Source: Bacteroidales bacterium Bact_16 (GTDB taxonomy: Bacteria; Bacteroidota; Bacteroidia; Bacteroidales; UBA932). Taken from it: a stretch of 13,886 nucleotides of DNA. The stretch spans positions 1-13,886 of the forward strand of contig LUZH01000326.1 in assembly GCA_001602885.1 (NCBI GenBank). Reading direction: 5' to 3'. Shown piece by piece: positions 7,000 to 13,596 of the stretch. Positions within the stretch are counted from its first letter, which is position 1. The number at the start of each line of letters is the position of its first letter. Below the pieces are notes generated by a model. It was not told the origin of the DNA, did not search any database, and worked only from the letters and a program-made list of their open reading frames with translations. Both the position numbers and the translations under genes were made by a program.

Positions 7000-8301
7000 A
7001 TGGAAGATCTGTATCAGAAATACCTGGCCTGCGGCGGCCGCGTGACCACCGACAGCCGCGCCGTGCGCGGGGGAGAGGTCTTTTTCGCCCTGCGGGGCGA
7101 GAATTTCGACGGCAACGACTATGCCGTCAAGGCGCTGGAGAGCGGGGCGGCGTGGGCCGTCGTCAACGACGACGCCCAGCTGCCCGCCGACGCGCGCTTC
7201 ATCCGCGTGGCCGACCCGCTGCAGACGCTGCGCGACCTGGCCATCTGGCACCGCACGCACGTGCGGGGCGGCAAGCTGCCGGTGCTCGGCCTGACCGGCA
7301 CCAACGGCAAGACCACCACCAAGAACCTCATCGCGGCCGTGCTCGCGAAGAAATACCGCGTCACCGCCACGCAGGGCAATCTCAACAACGACATCGGCGT
7401 GCCCCTGTCGCTGCTGTCCATCACGCCCGAGACGGAGATCGCAGTCATCGAGATGGGCGCCAACCACCCCGACGACATCGCCAAACTGGTCAAGGTGAGC
7501 CAGCCCGACTATGGCCTGATCACCAACGTGGGCCGCGCCCACCTGCTGGGCTTCGGCTCCTTCGAGGGGGTCAAGGCCGCCAAGGGCGAGCTCTACAAGT
7601 GGCTCGGCAGCCACCGCGGCTCGGTCATCTTCCTCAATGAGGACGACCCCGACCTGCGGGAGATGGCCGCCAAGCAGCCCTGCCACACCTTCGGCTACGG
7701 CATCGCCGCGCAGGGCGCACAGATCCTGCCCGCCACGCCGGAGGAGCCGTTCCTGCGCATCCGGCTGGGGGAGGAGGTCATCCCGACCCAGCTCGTCGGC
7801 GCCTACAACGCCACCAACGTCCTGGCCGCCCTGGCGGTCGGCGACTATTTCGGCGTGCCCCGCGCCGACGCCATTGCCGCGATCGCGGCCTTCGCACCCG
7901 ACAACAACCGCTCGCAGATGGTCCGCACGCAGGCCAACACCCTGATCGTGGACGCCTACAACGCCAATCCTTCCTCGATGCGCGCCGCGCTGGACAACTT
8001 CCGCCTCGTGCAGGCGCCGCGCAAGCTCGCCCTGCTGGGCGACATGCGCGAGCTGGGGGAGGAGTCGCTCTCCGAGCACCAGAAAGTCGTGCGCCAGCTG
8101 CGCGGCGACGGCCTCCAGGCCTGCCTGGTCGGCGAAGAGTTCCGTCGCGCGCTCGAGAGCCTCGAGCCGGGCGACGAACCCTGGTTCGCCGACTCCGCGG
8201 CCCTGGCCGCCCACCTCGCGGCCCATCCGGTCCGCGACGCCGTCGTCCTCGTCAAGGGCTCCCGCGGCATCCAGATGGAGAAAGTCCTCCCCGCCCTGTG
8301 A
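7000..8301 (+). CDS. murF: UDP-N-acetylmuramoyl-tripeptide--D-alanyl-D-alanine ligase
   Basis: A 433-residue Mur ligase adding D-Ala-D-Ala to the UDP-MurNAc tripeptide, the last cytoplasmic step of peptidoglycan precursor synthesis. The N-terminal domain holds VTTDSRAVRGGEVFFALRGENFDG, typical of MurE/MurF substrate binding. The ATP site is GLTGTNGKTTTK (97-108), followed by GNLNNDIGVPLSLL and IEMGANHPDDI, which favour MurF over MurE. The central domain carries NVGRAHLLGFGSFEGV, and the C-terminal domain has VDAYNANPSSMRAAL, LLGDMRELGE and VLVKGSRGIQMEKVL, all characteristic of MurF. The ATG at 7000 is used because the earlier ATG at 6992 is in another frame. It is last in the tgt operon; a strong hairpin 31 nt after the stop could end transcription. 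Confidence 0.97.
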   Translation: MEDLYQKYLACGGRVTTDSRAVRGGEVFFALRGENFDGNDYAVKALESGAAWAVVNDDAQLPADARFIRVADPLQTLRDLAIWHRTHVRGGKLPVLGLTGTNGKTTTKNLIAAVLAKKYRVTATQGNLNNDIGVPLSLLSITPETEIAVIEMGANHPDDIAKLVKVSQPDYGLITNVGRAHLLGFGSFEGVKAAKGELYKWLGSHRGSVIFLNEDDPDLREMAAKQPCHTFGYGIAAQGAQILPATPEEPFLRIRLGEEVIPTQLVGAYNATNVLAALAVGDYFGVPRADAIAAIAAFAPDNNRSQMVRTQANTLIVDAYNANPSSMRAALDNFRLVQAPRKLALLGDMRELGEESLSEHQKVVRQLRGDGLQACLVGEEFRRALESLEPGDEPWFADSAALAAHLAAHPVRDAVVLVKGSRGIQMEKVLPAL

Positions 8302-8332
8302 GCGATATCTAATTGATTATCTGTATTTTGGC

Positions 8333-8369
8333 AAACTATTATACCCCCGATTGTGGGGTATAATAGTTT
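8333..8369. repeat. Perfect hairpin at the downstream side of the RAYT gene (REP-like end)
   Basis: A perfect 15-bp inverted repeat (AAACTATTATACCCC at 8333-8347 and its complement at 8355-8369) encloses a 7-nt loop. The motif GGGGTATAATAGTTTC (8355-8370) recurs exactly at 9379-9394 on the other side of the transposase-like gene. It lies between the convergent ends of murF and the RAYT gene and may also act as a terminator, although the T runs beside it are short. Confidence 0.8.
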
Positions 8370-8393
8370 CTTAACATTCAATCAATCATTTAC

Positions 8394-9320
8394 TTACCGC
8401 TCACGCTCCAAATGGAGGTAACGGGCGATCTGCTCTTCAGACGCCATTGTATGCTGCCGGAAGTAAGCTGCCAGCCTCGCTCTGCGCCTTTCTGACAACT
8501 TGAACAGCCCAGGGCCAGAAACGTTATAGTGCAACGCAATCTTTTCCATTTCCCGATAGGGAACATCCGAAGACGGATCGAATACCTCTCCAACATCAAA
8601 TTCTTTCCCCTTTGACACATCTGCAGCATCGGTCATCTGCTGCAAACTACCGAACAGTTGACGACAGGCATCACGGTCAAAATTGAAATATAGTTGGATG
8701 ATATAATCCGTCAACTGCTCCTGTTCCTCTCCGGTCAACGTCCCGAACAACCTGTTCAGCAACGCATAACGCAGATATCGTCCTCCTCTGTATTCAGATT
8801 CCACGGCTTTCATTGCGTCACGCAGAGCCCATCGCGCCTTTGAGAGCACAGGCTTCTTCGAGAAGGGGTAATCCTGCTGGTAAAAGGCTAGAAACGTCCA
8901 CCTGTCCTCGACGGCCCGACGGCAGAGCTTTTTCTCGACGGGATTGTTCAGGATATAGAGAAGTGCTGATCTCCTGTCTTTGTCCGACCATTTGGGCGCA
9001 CTGCCGAAGGGACCGCGGAACAACCTTCCCTTGCGGCCGTATTCTTTGTTGTATTCCCGGGTGAAGGCGATGTTGATGTTGGATTCGCAGGCGGCCAGTT
9101 GTTGCTGATCGCTGGGAGCACAGAGTTTATGGGTATGGTTGAACATCTGGCAGCGAGCCAGGACTGGAATCTTGTAACGCATGGACATCACAGACTCAAT
9201 GGTAAAATAGACAAGGTGGTCCACCGTACGATAGAACACGACGCCACCGTCAGAGCAGATTTTATAAACATGCTGGAGAGCATGCTCCGTGACATTCCGT
9301 TTGATTGACCGGTTTTTCAT
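8394..9320 (-). mobile_element. REP-associated tyrosine transposase-like protein (RAYT, Y1 HUH)
   Basis: A 308-residue protein resembling the transposase_17/RAYT branch of IS200-type Y1 nucleases, which cut and rejoin single-stranded DNA at hairpins. Evidence: QMFNHTHKLC (58-67) corresponds to the HUH metal motif (His62, His64); FTREYNKEYGRKGRLFRGPFGS (86-107) matches the conserved block that usually reads RYGRxGxLWQGRFxS; and LLYILNNPVEKKLC (120-133) matches the YIxxNPVxAGL block, with Tyr122 as a candidate nucleophile. The part after about residue 150 is longer than in classic RAYTs and ends in ASEEQIARYLHL, which looks helix-turn-helix-like. The ATG at 9320 gives an N-terminus MKNRSIKRNVTEH; a further upstream ATG at 9362 sits in the flanking hairpin and is less likely. 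Base composition is clearly more AT-rich than the neighbours, suggesting transfer. Hairpins flank it on both sides. Confidence 0.8.
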
Positions 9321-9356
9321 AGTGAGCTGTAAGTTTTTGATTAATATTAGATTAAC

Positions 9357-9393
9357 AAACATTTATACCCATCAAATAGGGGTATAATAGTTT
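9357..9393. repeat. Imperfect hairpin at the upstream side of the RAYT gene (REP-like end)
   Basis: AAACATTTATACCC (9357-9370) pairs with GGGTATAATAGTTT (9380-9393) apart from two central mismatches, around a short AT-rich loop. On the gene's strand its 5' arm GAAACTATTATACCCC is identical over 16 nt to that of the hairpin at 8333-8370, and it has the same orientation. A near-match to a -7 box (AATGTTTG on the minus strand, 9356-9363) overlaps its foot and could drive the RAYT gene. Confidence 0.75.
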
Positions 9394-9406
9394 CACAATG
9401 CGTTGG

Positions 9407-9430
9407 CTGTGAGCGGGAAGCGGCTCACAG
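9407..9430. terminator. Hairpin over the stop codon of the HhH/beta-barrel gene
   Basis: CTGTGAGC (9407-9414) pairs perfectly with GCTCACAG (9423-9430) around an 8-nt loop. The stop codon of the minus-strand gene (9425-9427) lies inside one arm. No T run follows on the minus strand, so it is at best a weak or factor-assisted terminator. Confidence 0.3.
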
Positions 9431-11014
9431 GCTGAAGCGGTATTGGAGGCGGCATTCGAAGCGGCCGTCCTTGGGCGTGAGGTTCCAGGGGTAGCGGACG
9501 GTCTCGAGGCGGAGCCAGAGGCTGTGGCGGCGGACGGGCTGCCAGGAGAGATATAGTGAAGCGGCCCATCCGCGGCCGTAGCGCGCCGGGACGCTGAACG
9601 AGCCCGGCGCGTCCCGTTCGTAGACGTAGATGCGGTCGTCCCAGTCATCCACCTTGAAGAGGCCGCCGCGCAGATAGGCGGCCCATTTCGGCTGCCGGCG
9701 GGCGGCCTCGGCATACCAGTGCCAGGCCCAGCCGCGGCCGCGGACCAGGTCCGCACGGCCGGCGAGCAGCCAGGGGCCGTATTCCGCGCCGAGCGCGGCA
9801 CGCAGCTCCAGGCGCAGGGGCGCGGTCTCGCCGGGGCGGAAGCGGCCTGCCAGCCGCAGGGCCGGGCTGAACGCCACGCCCCGCCAGCTGAAGCCGGGCT
9901 GCCACTGGACGACGCTCTTGTACTGCTGCGCGCCCGTGTCGGTGCGGCAGCCGGCGTCCAGCGTGGCGCTGAAGGCCGGCGCCTCATAGCCGGCCGCCAG
10001 CCCGCTGTAGCGCTTGTCGGCAGGTCCGTACCAGCGCAGCAACCAGCCCCAGCGATGGCCATAGGAAGGAACGCAATAGGCGCCCGCCAGCGCGGAAAAG
10101 CCCTTCTGCCAGGCATACGCGGCTTCGCCGAACAGGCTCCAGCCTGGCAGGGAAACGCGCGCCTCCAGCGAGGCCGCTTCCCGCGTCGCGGTCAGCCCCG
10201 CCGTCGCCGTGCGCCAGGTGCGCGTCAGGTTCAGGATCGGACGCTGCCCGGTCCAGGAATAGGCCGTAGAGAGGCTCCAGGGCCCGAAATGCCAGTCCGC
10301 CGCCACGCCCAGCAGGCTGGCGACGTAGGAACCGGTAGGGGAGAAGCCCGTCCCGTTCTTGCGCAGCGCGCCCAGCGAAGAATACCCGCTCAGCTGGAAG
10401 CCGCTCCACTGCACGAGCCCCTGCCCGAAACGGGCGTTGAAATGCCCGACGACCAGCTGCCCCAGCACGCGGCGGCCATAATACGCCGCGCTGAGGGTGG
10501 GGAAGCCCGGCTTCGGGTCGGACAGCGTCGTGCGCACGGACGCGTACAGGGCCACCCGCTCGCCCAGCGCGGCCTCGTACTTGGCGCCCCAGGCCGCCGC
10601 TTCCGCCGGGCGCCACGCGCCCCGCAGCGTCAGCGACTGCCGCAGGCGCCGGTCCTCGCGCTGCCCGGGCGCTTCGCCTTCCGGCAAGCCCAGGAAGGCG
10701 AATTCCCGCAGCGCCTCCACGAAGCGCGCATTGAACCCGTCCACCAGGGCGAGTTCCGTCCAGGACAGGACCGCCCCCGTCCGGGTGCGGTAATCGAGCA
10801 GCGAAGCCACCTGGAAGGGCGTAAGGAGCCCGGTGGACAGCAGCCGGCTCCGGCCGGCCCGGTTCAGGTCCACGGGATGGGCCGCAAGTGACTGATAACG
10901 CTGCACTTCGTCTTCGGATAACTCTTCGGCGCAGGAGGCGCCGGTCAGGGTCAGCAATGCCTGCTGGAAACCCGTCGGCCCGGAAAGGGCCAGCAAAAGA
11001 AGAAGTCGTTTCAT
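9425..11014 (-). CDS. Helix-hairpin-helix protein with predicted outer-membrane beta-barrel
   Basis: A 529-residue exported protein. An N-terminal hydrophobic stretch (KRLLLLLALSGPTG) acts as a signal peptide, cut probably before EELSEDE at about residue 31. Residues about 46-103 form a ComEA-like helix-hairpin-helix region (HPVDLNRAGRSRLLS, TPFQVASLLDYRTRTGAVLS, ELALVDGFN). The rest consists of alternating aromatic/glycine-rich beta strands (for example WSLFGEAAYAWQKGF, YEAPAFSATLDAGCRTDTG) and ends in CRLQYRFSL, close to the usual barrel C-terminal aromatic signature. I recognise this HhH-plus-barrel arrangement from Bacteroidota but know no proven function. HhH folds often contact DNA without sequence preference; whether this one does is open. 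ATG at 11014 is preferred over a TTG at 11023. A -7 box precedes it; the gene is divergent from hpt. Confidence 0.82.
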   Translation of the reverse strand: MKRLLLLLALSGPTGFQQALLTLTGASCAEELSEDEVQRYQSLAAHPVDLNRAGRSRLLSTGLLTPFQVASLLDYRTRTGAVLSWTELALVDGFNARFVEALREFAFLGLPEGEAPGQREDRRLRQSLTLRGAWRPAEAAAWGAKYEAALGERVALYASVRTTLSDPKPGFPTLSAAYYGRRVLGQLVVGHFNARFGQGLVQWSGFQLSGYSSLGALRKNGTGFSPTGSYVASLLGVAADWHFGPWSLSTAYSWTGQRPILNLTRTWRTATAGLTATREAASLEARVSLPGWSLFGEAAYAWQKGFSALAGAYCVPSYGHRWGWLLRWYGPADKRYSGLAAGYEAPAFSATLDAGCRTDTGAQQYKSVVQWQPGFSWRGVAFSPALRLAGRFRPGETAPLRLELRAALGAEYGPWLLAGRADLVRGRGWAWHWYAEAARRQPKWAAYLRGGLFKVDDWDDRIYVYERDAPGSFSVPARYGRGWAASLYLSWQPVRRHSLWLRLETVRYPWNLTPKDGRFECRLQYRFSL

Positions 11015-11034
11015 AGTTGTCAAAAGTTTCTTCC

Positions 11035-11042
11035 CAAATTTA
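11035..11042 (-). promoter_or_regulatory. Candidate -7 promoter box for the HhH/beta-barrel gene
   Basis: The minus strand reads TAAATTTG, a full match to TAnnTTTG, 20 nt before the ATG at 11014. It shares the 69-nt divergent gap with the hpt promoter candidate. No clear -33 TTTG is seen at 19-nt spacing. Confidence 0.5.
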
Positions 11043-11054
11043 AAACAAAATTCG

Positions 11055-11062
11055 TATATTCG
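11055..11062 (+). promoter_or_regulatory. Candidate -7 promoter box for the hpt operon
   Basis: TATATTCG matches five of the six defined bases of TAnnTTTG and lies 21 nt before the hpt ATG, in an otherwise AT-rich gap. It would give a leader of about 15-18 nt. Confidence 0.4.
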
Positions 11063-11083
11063 TGAAATTTATCACACCCCCTT

Positions 11084-11635
11084 ATGAAGGACGAGAAAAT
11101 CAAACTCCACGACAAGACCTTCCGGCCGTACATCCGGCACGAGCGCATCCTGGATGCGATTGACGGCGTGGCCCGCGAGATCAACCACGACTTCCACGAC
11201 AGCACCGACATTCCCGTGATCCTGTGCGTCCTCAATGGTTCCATTCCCTTCACCGGCGAGCTCCTGCAGCGCCTCGATTTCCCGCTCCAGGTCGTCTCCG
11301 TCAAGCTTTCCTCCTACCAGGGCACCCAGTCCACGGGCACGGTCCTGAACGTGATGGGCCTGACCTCCAACGTCCGCGGCCGCCGCGTGATCATCTGCGA
11401 GGACATCGTCGACACCGGCAACACCATCGTCGCCCTCAAGGAAATGCTCATCGACAAGGAAGGCGCCGCCGAGGTCCGCATCGCCACGATGCTCCTCAAG
11501 CCCGACGTCTACAACAAGCCGGAGAAGCTCGACTACGTCGGCATGGAGATCCCCAACGCCTTCATCGTCGGATTCGGCCTCGACTACAACGAACTCGGCC
11601 GCAACATCAGAGATATTTACGTAATAGACGAATAA
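11084..11635 (+). CDS. hpt: Hypoxanthine phosphoribosyltransferase
   Basis: A 183-residue type I phosphoribosyltransferase that makes IMP (and usually GMP) from hypoxanthine or guanine plus PRPP in cytoplasmic purine salvage. Seen: VILCVLNGSIPFTGEL (45-60) near the pyrophosphate-binding loop, KLSSYQGTQSTG (74-85) forming the flexible loop over the active site, the PRPP motif VIICEDIVDTGNTI (102-115) with the paired acidic residues Glu106-Asp107, and FIVGFGLDYNELGRN (160-174), the base-binding end. Length fits the family. It is the first gene of a run whose next member, adk, starts 4 nt after its stop. The hpt-adk pairing is familiar from Bacteroidota and makes sense because salvage nucleotides feed the adenylate pool. 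Confidence 0.95.
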   Translation: MKDEKIKLHDKTFRPYIRHERILDAIDGVAREINHDFHDSTDIPVILCVLNGSIPFTGELLQRLDFPLQVVSVKLSSYQGTQSTGTVLNVMGLTSNVRGRRVIICEDIVDTGNTIVALKEMLIDKEGAAEVRIATMLLKPDVYNKPEKLDYVGMEIPNAFIVGFGLDYNELGRNIRDIYVIDE

Positions 11636-11639
11636 CCCC

Positions 11640-12218
11640 ATGAAGTACTACATCCTTTTCGGCCCTCCGGGCGCCGGCAAGGGCACCCACGCCGGTGCCA
11701 TCGCCCAGAAGTACAACCTCAAGCACATCTCCACCGGCGAGCTGCTCCGCGCTGAGATCGCCGCCGGCACCGAACTCGGCAAGCAGGCCAAGACCCTGAT
11801 CGACGCCGGTTCGCTGGTCCCCGACTCCGTCGTGGAGGGCATGATCGAATCCGCCTTCAACACCGTCAAGGGCGTGGATGGCTTCCTGCTCGACGGCTTC
11901 CCGCGCAACCTCTCGCAGGCCGCCGACCTCGACAAGATCCTGGAGAAGCGCGGCGAGTCCGTGACCGCCGTCGCCGGCCTGATGATCAGCGACGAGATGA
12001 TCCGCGAGCGCATCAAGGGCCGCGCCGTGATCGAAGGACGCGCCGACGACGCCTCCGACGAGACCGTCAACAACCGCATCAAGACTTATCACGCGCAGAC
12101 CGAGCCGCTCATCGAGTACTACAAGGCCGCCGGCAAATACTGGGAGGTCAACGTGGACGGCGGCGAGATCGCCGAGAACCGCGCCCGTGTCCTCGCGCTC
12201 ATGGACAAGATCGCCTGA
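11640..12218 (+). CDS. adk: Adenylate kinase
   Basis: A 192-residue kinase that interconverts ATP + AMP and 2 ADP. The P-loop GPPGAGKGT is at 8-16, the AMP-binding ISTGELLRAEI at 30-40, DGFPRN at 85-90, and the lid region GRAVIEGRADDASDETVNNRI at about 127-147. The lid is the short form without the CxxC...CxxC zinc finger, so this is a short-type enzyme. The C-terminal part (TYHAQTEPLIEYYKAAGKYWEVNVDG) is typical. The gene lies 4 nt after hpt, and its TGA overlaps the ATG of the following nitroreductase gene by one base (TGATG), so translation is likely coupled. Confidence 0.96.
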   Translation: MKYYILFGPPGAGKGTHAGAIAQKYNLKHISTGELLRAEIAAGTELGKQAKTLIDAGSLVPDSVVEGMIESAFNTVKGVDGFLLDGFPRNLSQAADLDKILEKRGESVTAVAGLMISDEMIRERIKGRAVIEGRADDASDETVNNRIKTYHAQTEPLIEYYKAAGKYWEVNVDGGEIAENRARVLALMDKIA

Positions 12219-12856
12219 TGGCGGACAATTATCTGGAGAAACGCTACGAAGAGGTCTTCGGCAAGGCTGCGGGGCAGAAAAAAGCCCCGCAGCGGCCGAG
12301 CCTTGACTCCCTGCTGCTGCACAACCGCAGCTACCGCGGCTTCGACAAGGACTATGTCGTCCACCGGCGTCAGCTGGACGCGATGATCGCCGTCAACGTC
12401 AAGGTCGCATCCAGCGTCAACATGCAGCGCCTGCGCTTCCGCCCCGTCGTCAAAGGACCGGAGGCGGACCAGGTCAACAAATACATCCGGATGGGCAGGG
12501 GACTGCCCCATCTGAAACTGCCCTTCCCGGGCACGGAGCCGGAAGCCTTCATCGTGGTCTGCTCCACCGCCCCGGAGAATCCCGGCATCCTCATCGACCT
12601 GGGCATCTCGCTCCAGGCCATGATGCTGAAGGCCGTGGAAATGGGCCTGGGCGGCCTTATCATCCGCAATTTCGACCGCGAACCCATCCGCGAAGCCCTC
12701 GGGCTTCCCCTCGAGCCGATCGCCGTGCTGGCCATCGGCAAGCCTGCCGAGAAGATCCAGATCGTCCCGGTCCATCCGGGCGACGACCTCGCCTACTACC
12801 GCCGTGAAGGCGTGCATTATGTCCCGAAGCTCACCGCCGAGGACCTGACCCTCTAA
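12218..12856 (+). CDS. Nitroreductase family flavoprotein
   Basis: A 212-residue FMN-dependent oxidoreductase of the nitroreductase fold. Evidence: LLLHNRSYRGFDKD (33-44) with the phosphate-contacting RSYR, VASSVNMQRLRFRPVV (63-78) corresponding to the FMN-binding ASSxNxQP segment, and DLGISLQAMMLKAVEMGLGGLIIRNFD followed by LGLPLEPIAVLAIGKPAE near the C-terminus. Members use NAD(P)H to reduce nitro compounds, quinones or flavins; the natural substrate cannot be told. A charged, probably flexible N-terminal extension of about 28 residues (YLEKRYEEVFGKAAGQKKAP) precedes the fold. The gene overlaps adk by one base and is followed 7 nt later by the membrane protein gene. Confidence 0.9.
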   Translation: MADNYLEKRYEEVFGKAAGQKKAPQRPSLDSLLLHNRSYRGFDKDYVVHRRQLDAMIAVNVKVASSVNMQRLRFRPVVKGPEADQVNKYIRMGRGLPHLKLPFPGTEPEAFIVVCSTAPENPGILIDLGISLQAMMLKAVEMGLGGLIIRNFDREPIREALGLPLEPIAVLAIGKPAEKIQIVPVHPGDDLAYYRREGVHYVPKLTAEDLTL

Positions 12857-12863
12857 TCAAAAT

Positions 12864-13592
12864 ATGGCACAACAGTTCTACCAGTTCTCCCTGCTCCTGA
12901 CGGCACTCATCAACCTGGGCATGGCCGTCAAGCTGCTGGCCGGCACGAAAAGATACGCTGCGTACCCCATCTATTTCCGTGCCCGCATCCTGACCGTCGT
13001 GTGGCTGGCCGTCTTCGCGCTCGGCTACATCGTACACGCCGTCTTCCAGTTCCGATTCTATTGGCCCGCCGTCTCCACGGCGCTGACCACCACATATTTC
13101 CACATCGGAGCCATCTGCTTCCGATGGGGCTACACGTCCATGCTCAACCCGCATTTCCTGAACAGGAAGGTGGTGGTCGGCGACCTGATCGTCTTTGTCC
13201 TGGGCCTGACAGCCTACTGGACGGTGGCCCTGACCTGGAAGGAACAGGCGTTCTACACCACGCTGGCGACCGGCATCTTCTTCCTGTACTGCGCCTACGG
13301 CACCATCGTCTTCTACAAGACCTACAACCTCGTGAGCCTGCGGATGATCAAGATCACCAACGGCAGCATGAGCAGTTTCGTCCGCTGGCTGCAGCTCTGC
13401 TGCGACCTGATTATCCTCTTCGGCATCGGCGGCGTGGCCCTGACCGGGATGTTCCCGCATGAGCTCTGGCCCTATATCGTCCTCTGCTGGTTCAGCCCTC
13501 CGATGTTCGGCTATATCGTCTATTCGCTCTCGAAATATGGCAACGTAGTGGAAGACGCCACCCGCGTGTCCGACAGGCTGCTCAACGACTGA
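12864..13592 (+). CDS. Seven-TM membrane protein, possible sensor partner of the downstream kinase
   Basis: A 242-residue protein I cannot assign to a named family. Seven hydrophobic segments can be read: about 8-27, 42-62, 66-88, 103-125, 129-155, 171-197 and 200-222, with short loops and a charged C-terminal tail ending VSDRLLND. There is no signal peptide; TM1 starts almost at the N-terminus. Aromatic and His/Arg residues cluster in TM3 (TTTYFHIGAICFRWGYTS). The stop is 4 nt before the ATG of a histidine kinase that has nearly no extracytoplasmic domain, so this protein may supply the sensing part. That is inference from context; a transporter-like role is also possible. Upstream it continues the hpt-adk-nitroreductase run with a 7-nt gap. 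Confidence 0.75.
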   Translation: MAQQFYQFSLLLTALINLGMAVKLLAGTKRYAAYPIYFRARILTVVWLAVFALGYIVHAVFQFRFYWPAVSTALTTTYFHIGAICFRWGYTSMLNPHFLNRKVVVGDLIVFVLGLTAYWTVALTWKEQAFYTTLATGIFFLYCAYGTIVFYKTYNLVSLRMIKITNGSMSSFVRWLQLCCDLIILFGIGGVALTGMFPHELWPYIVLCWFSPPMFGYIVYSLSKYGNVVEDATRVSDRLLND

Positions 13593-13596
13593 GAAG

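Noticed and set aside
6808..8226. A 472-codon minus-strand open frame
   Set aside because: Antisense to dut and murF, both of which carry all family motifs; the composition is typical of a GC-driven shadow frame.
9321..9362. Upstream ATG at 9362 for the RAYT-like gene
   Set aside because: It falls inside the flanking hairpin and would start MFVNLILIKN, unrelated to the family N-terminus; the ATG at 9320 fits better.
8333..9394. CRISPR-like repeats
   Set aside because: Only two copies of the palindrome, about 1 kb apart with a gene between; no regular spacers and no cas genes.
9719..10891. A 390-codon plus-strand open frame
   Set aside because: Antisense to the HhH/barrel gene, rich in Arg/Gly/Ala/Gln with no recognisable domain.
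10921..10945. Lipoprotein signal at Cys28 of the HhH/barrel protein
   Set aside because: The residues before the Cys (TGAS) lack the hydrophobic -3 residue of a lipobox, and a barrel protein is not expected to be lipidated.
11015..11023. TTG start for the HhH/barrel protein
   Set aside because: It adds only three residues (MTT) in front of a good ATG followed by a Lys-Arg and hydrophobic signal sequence.
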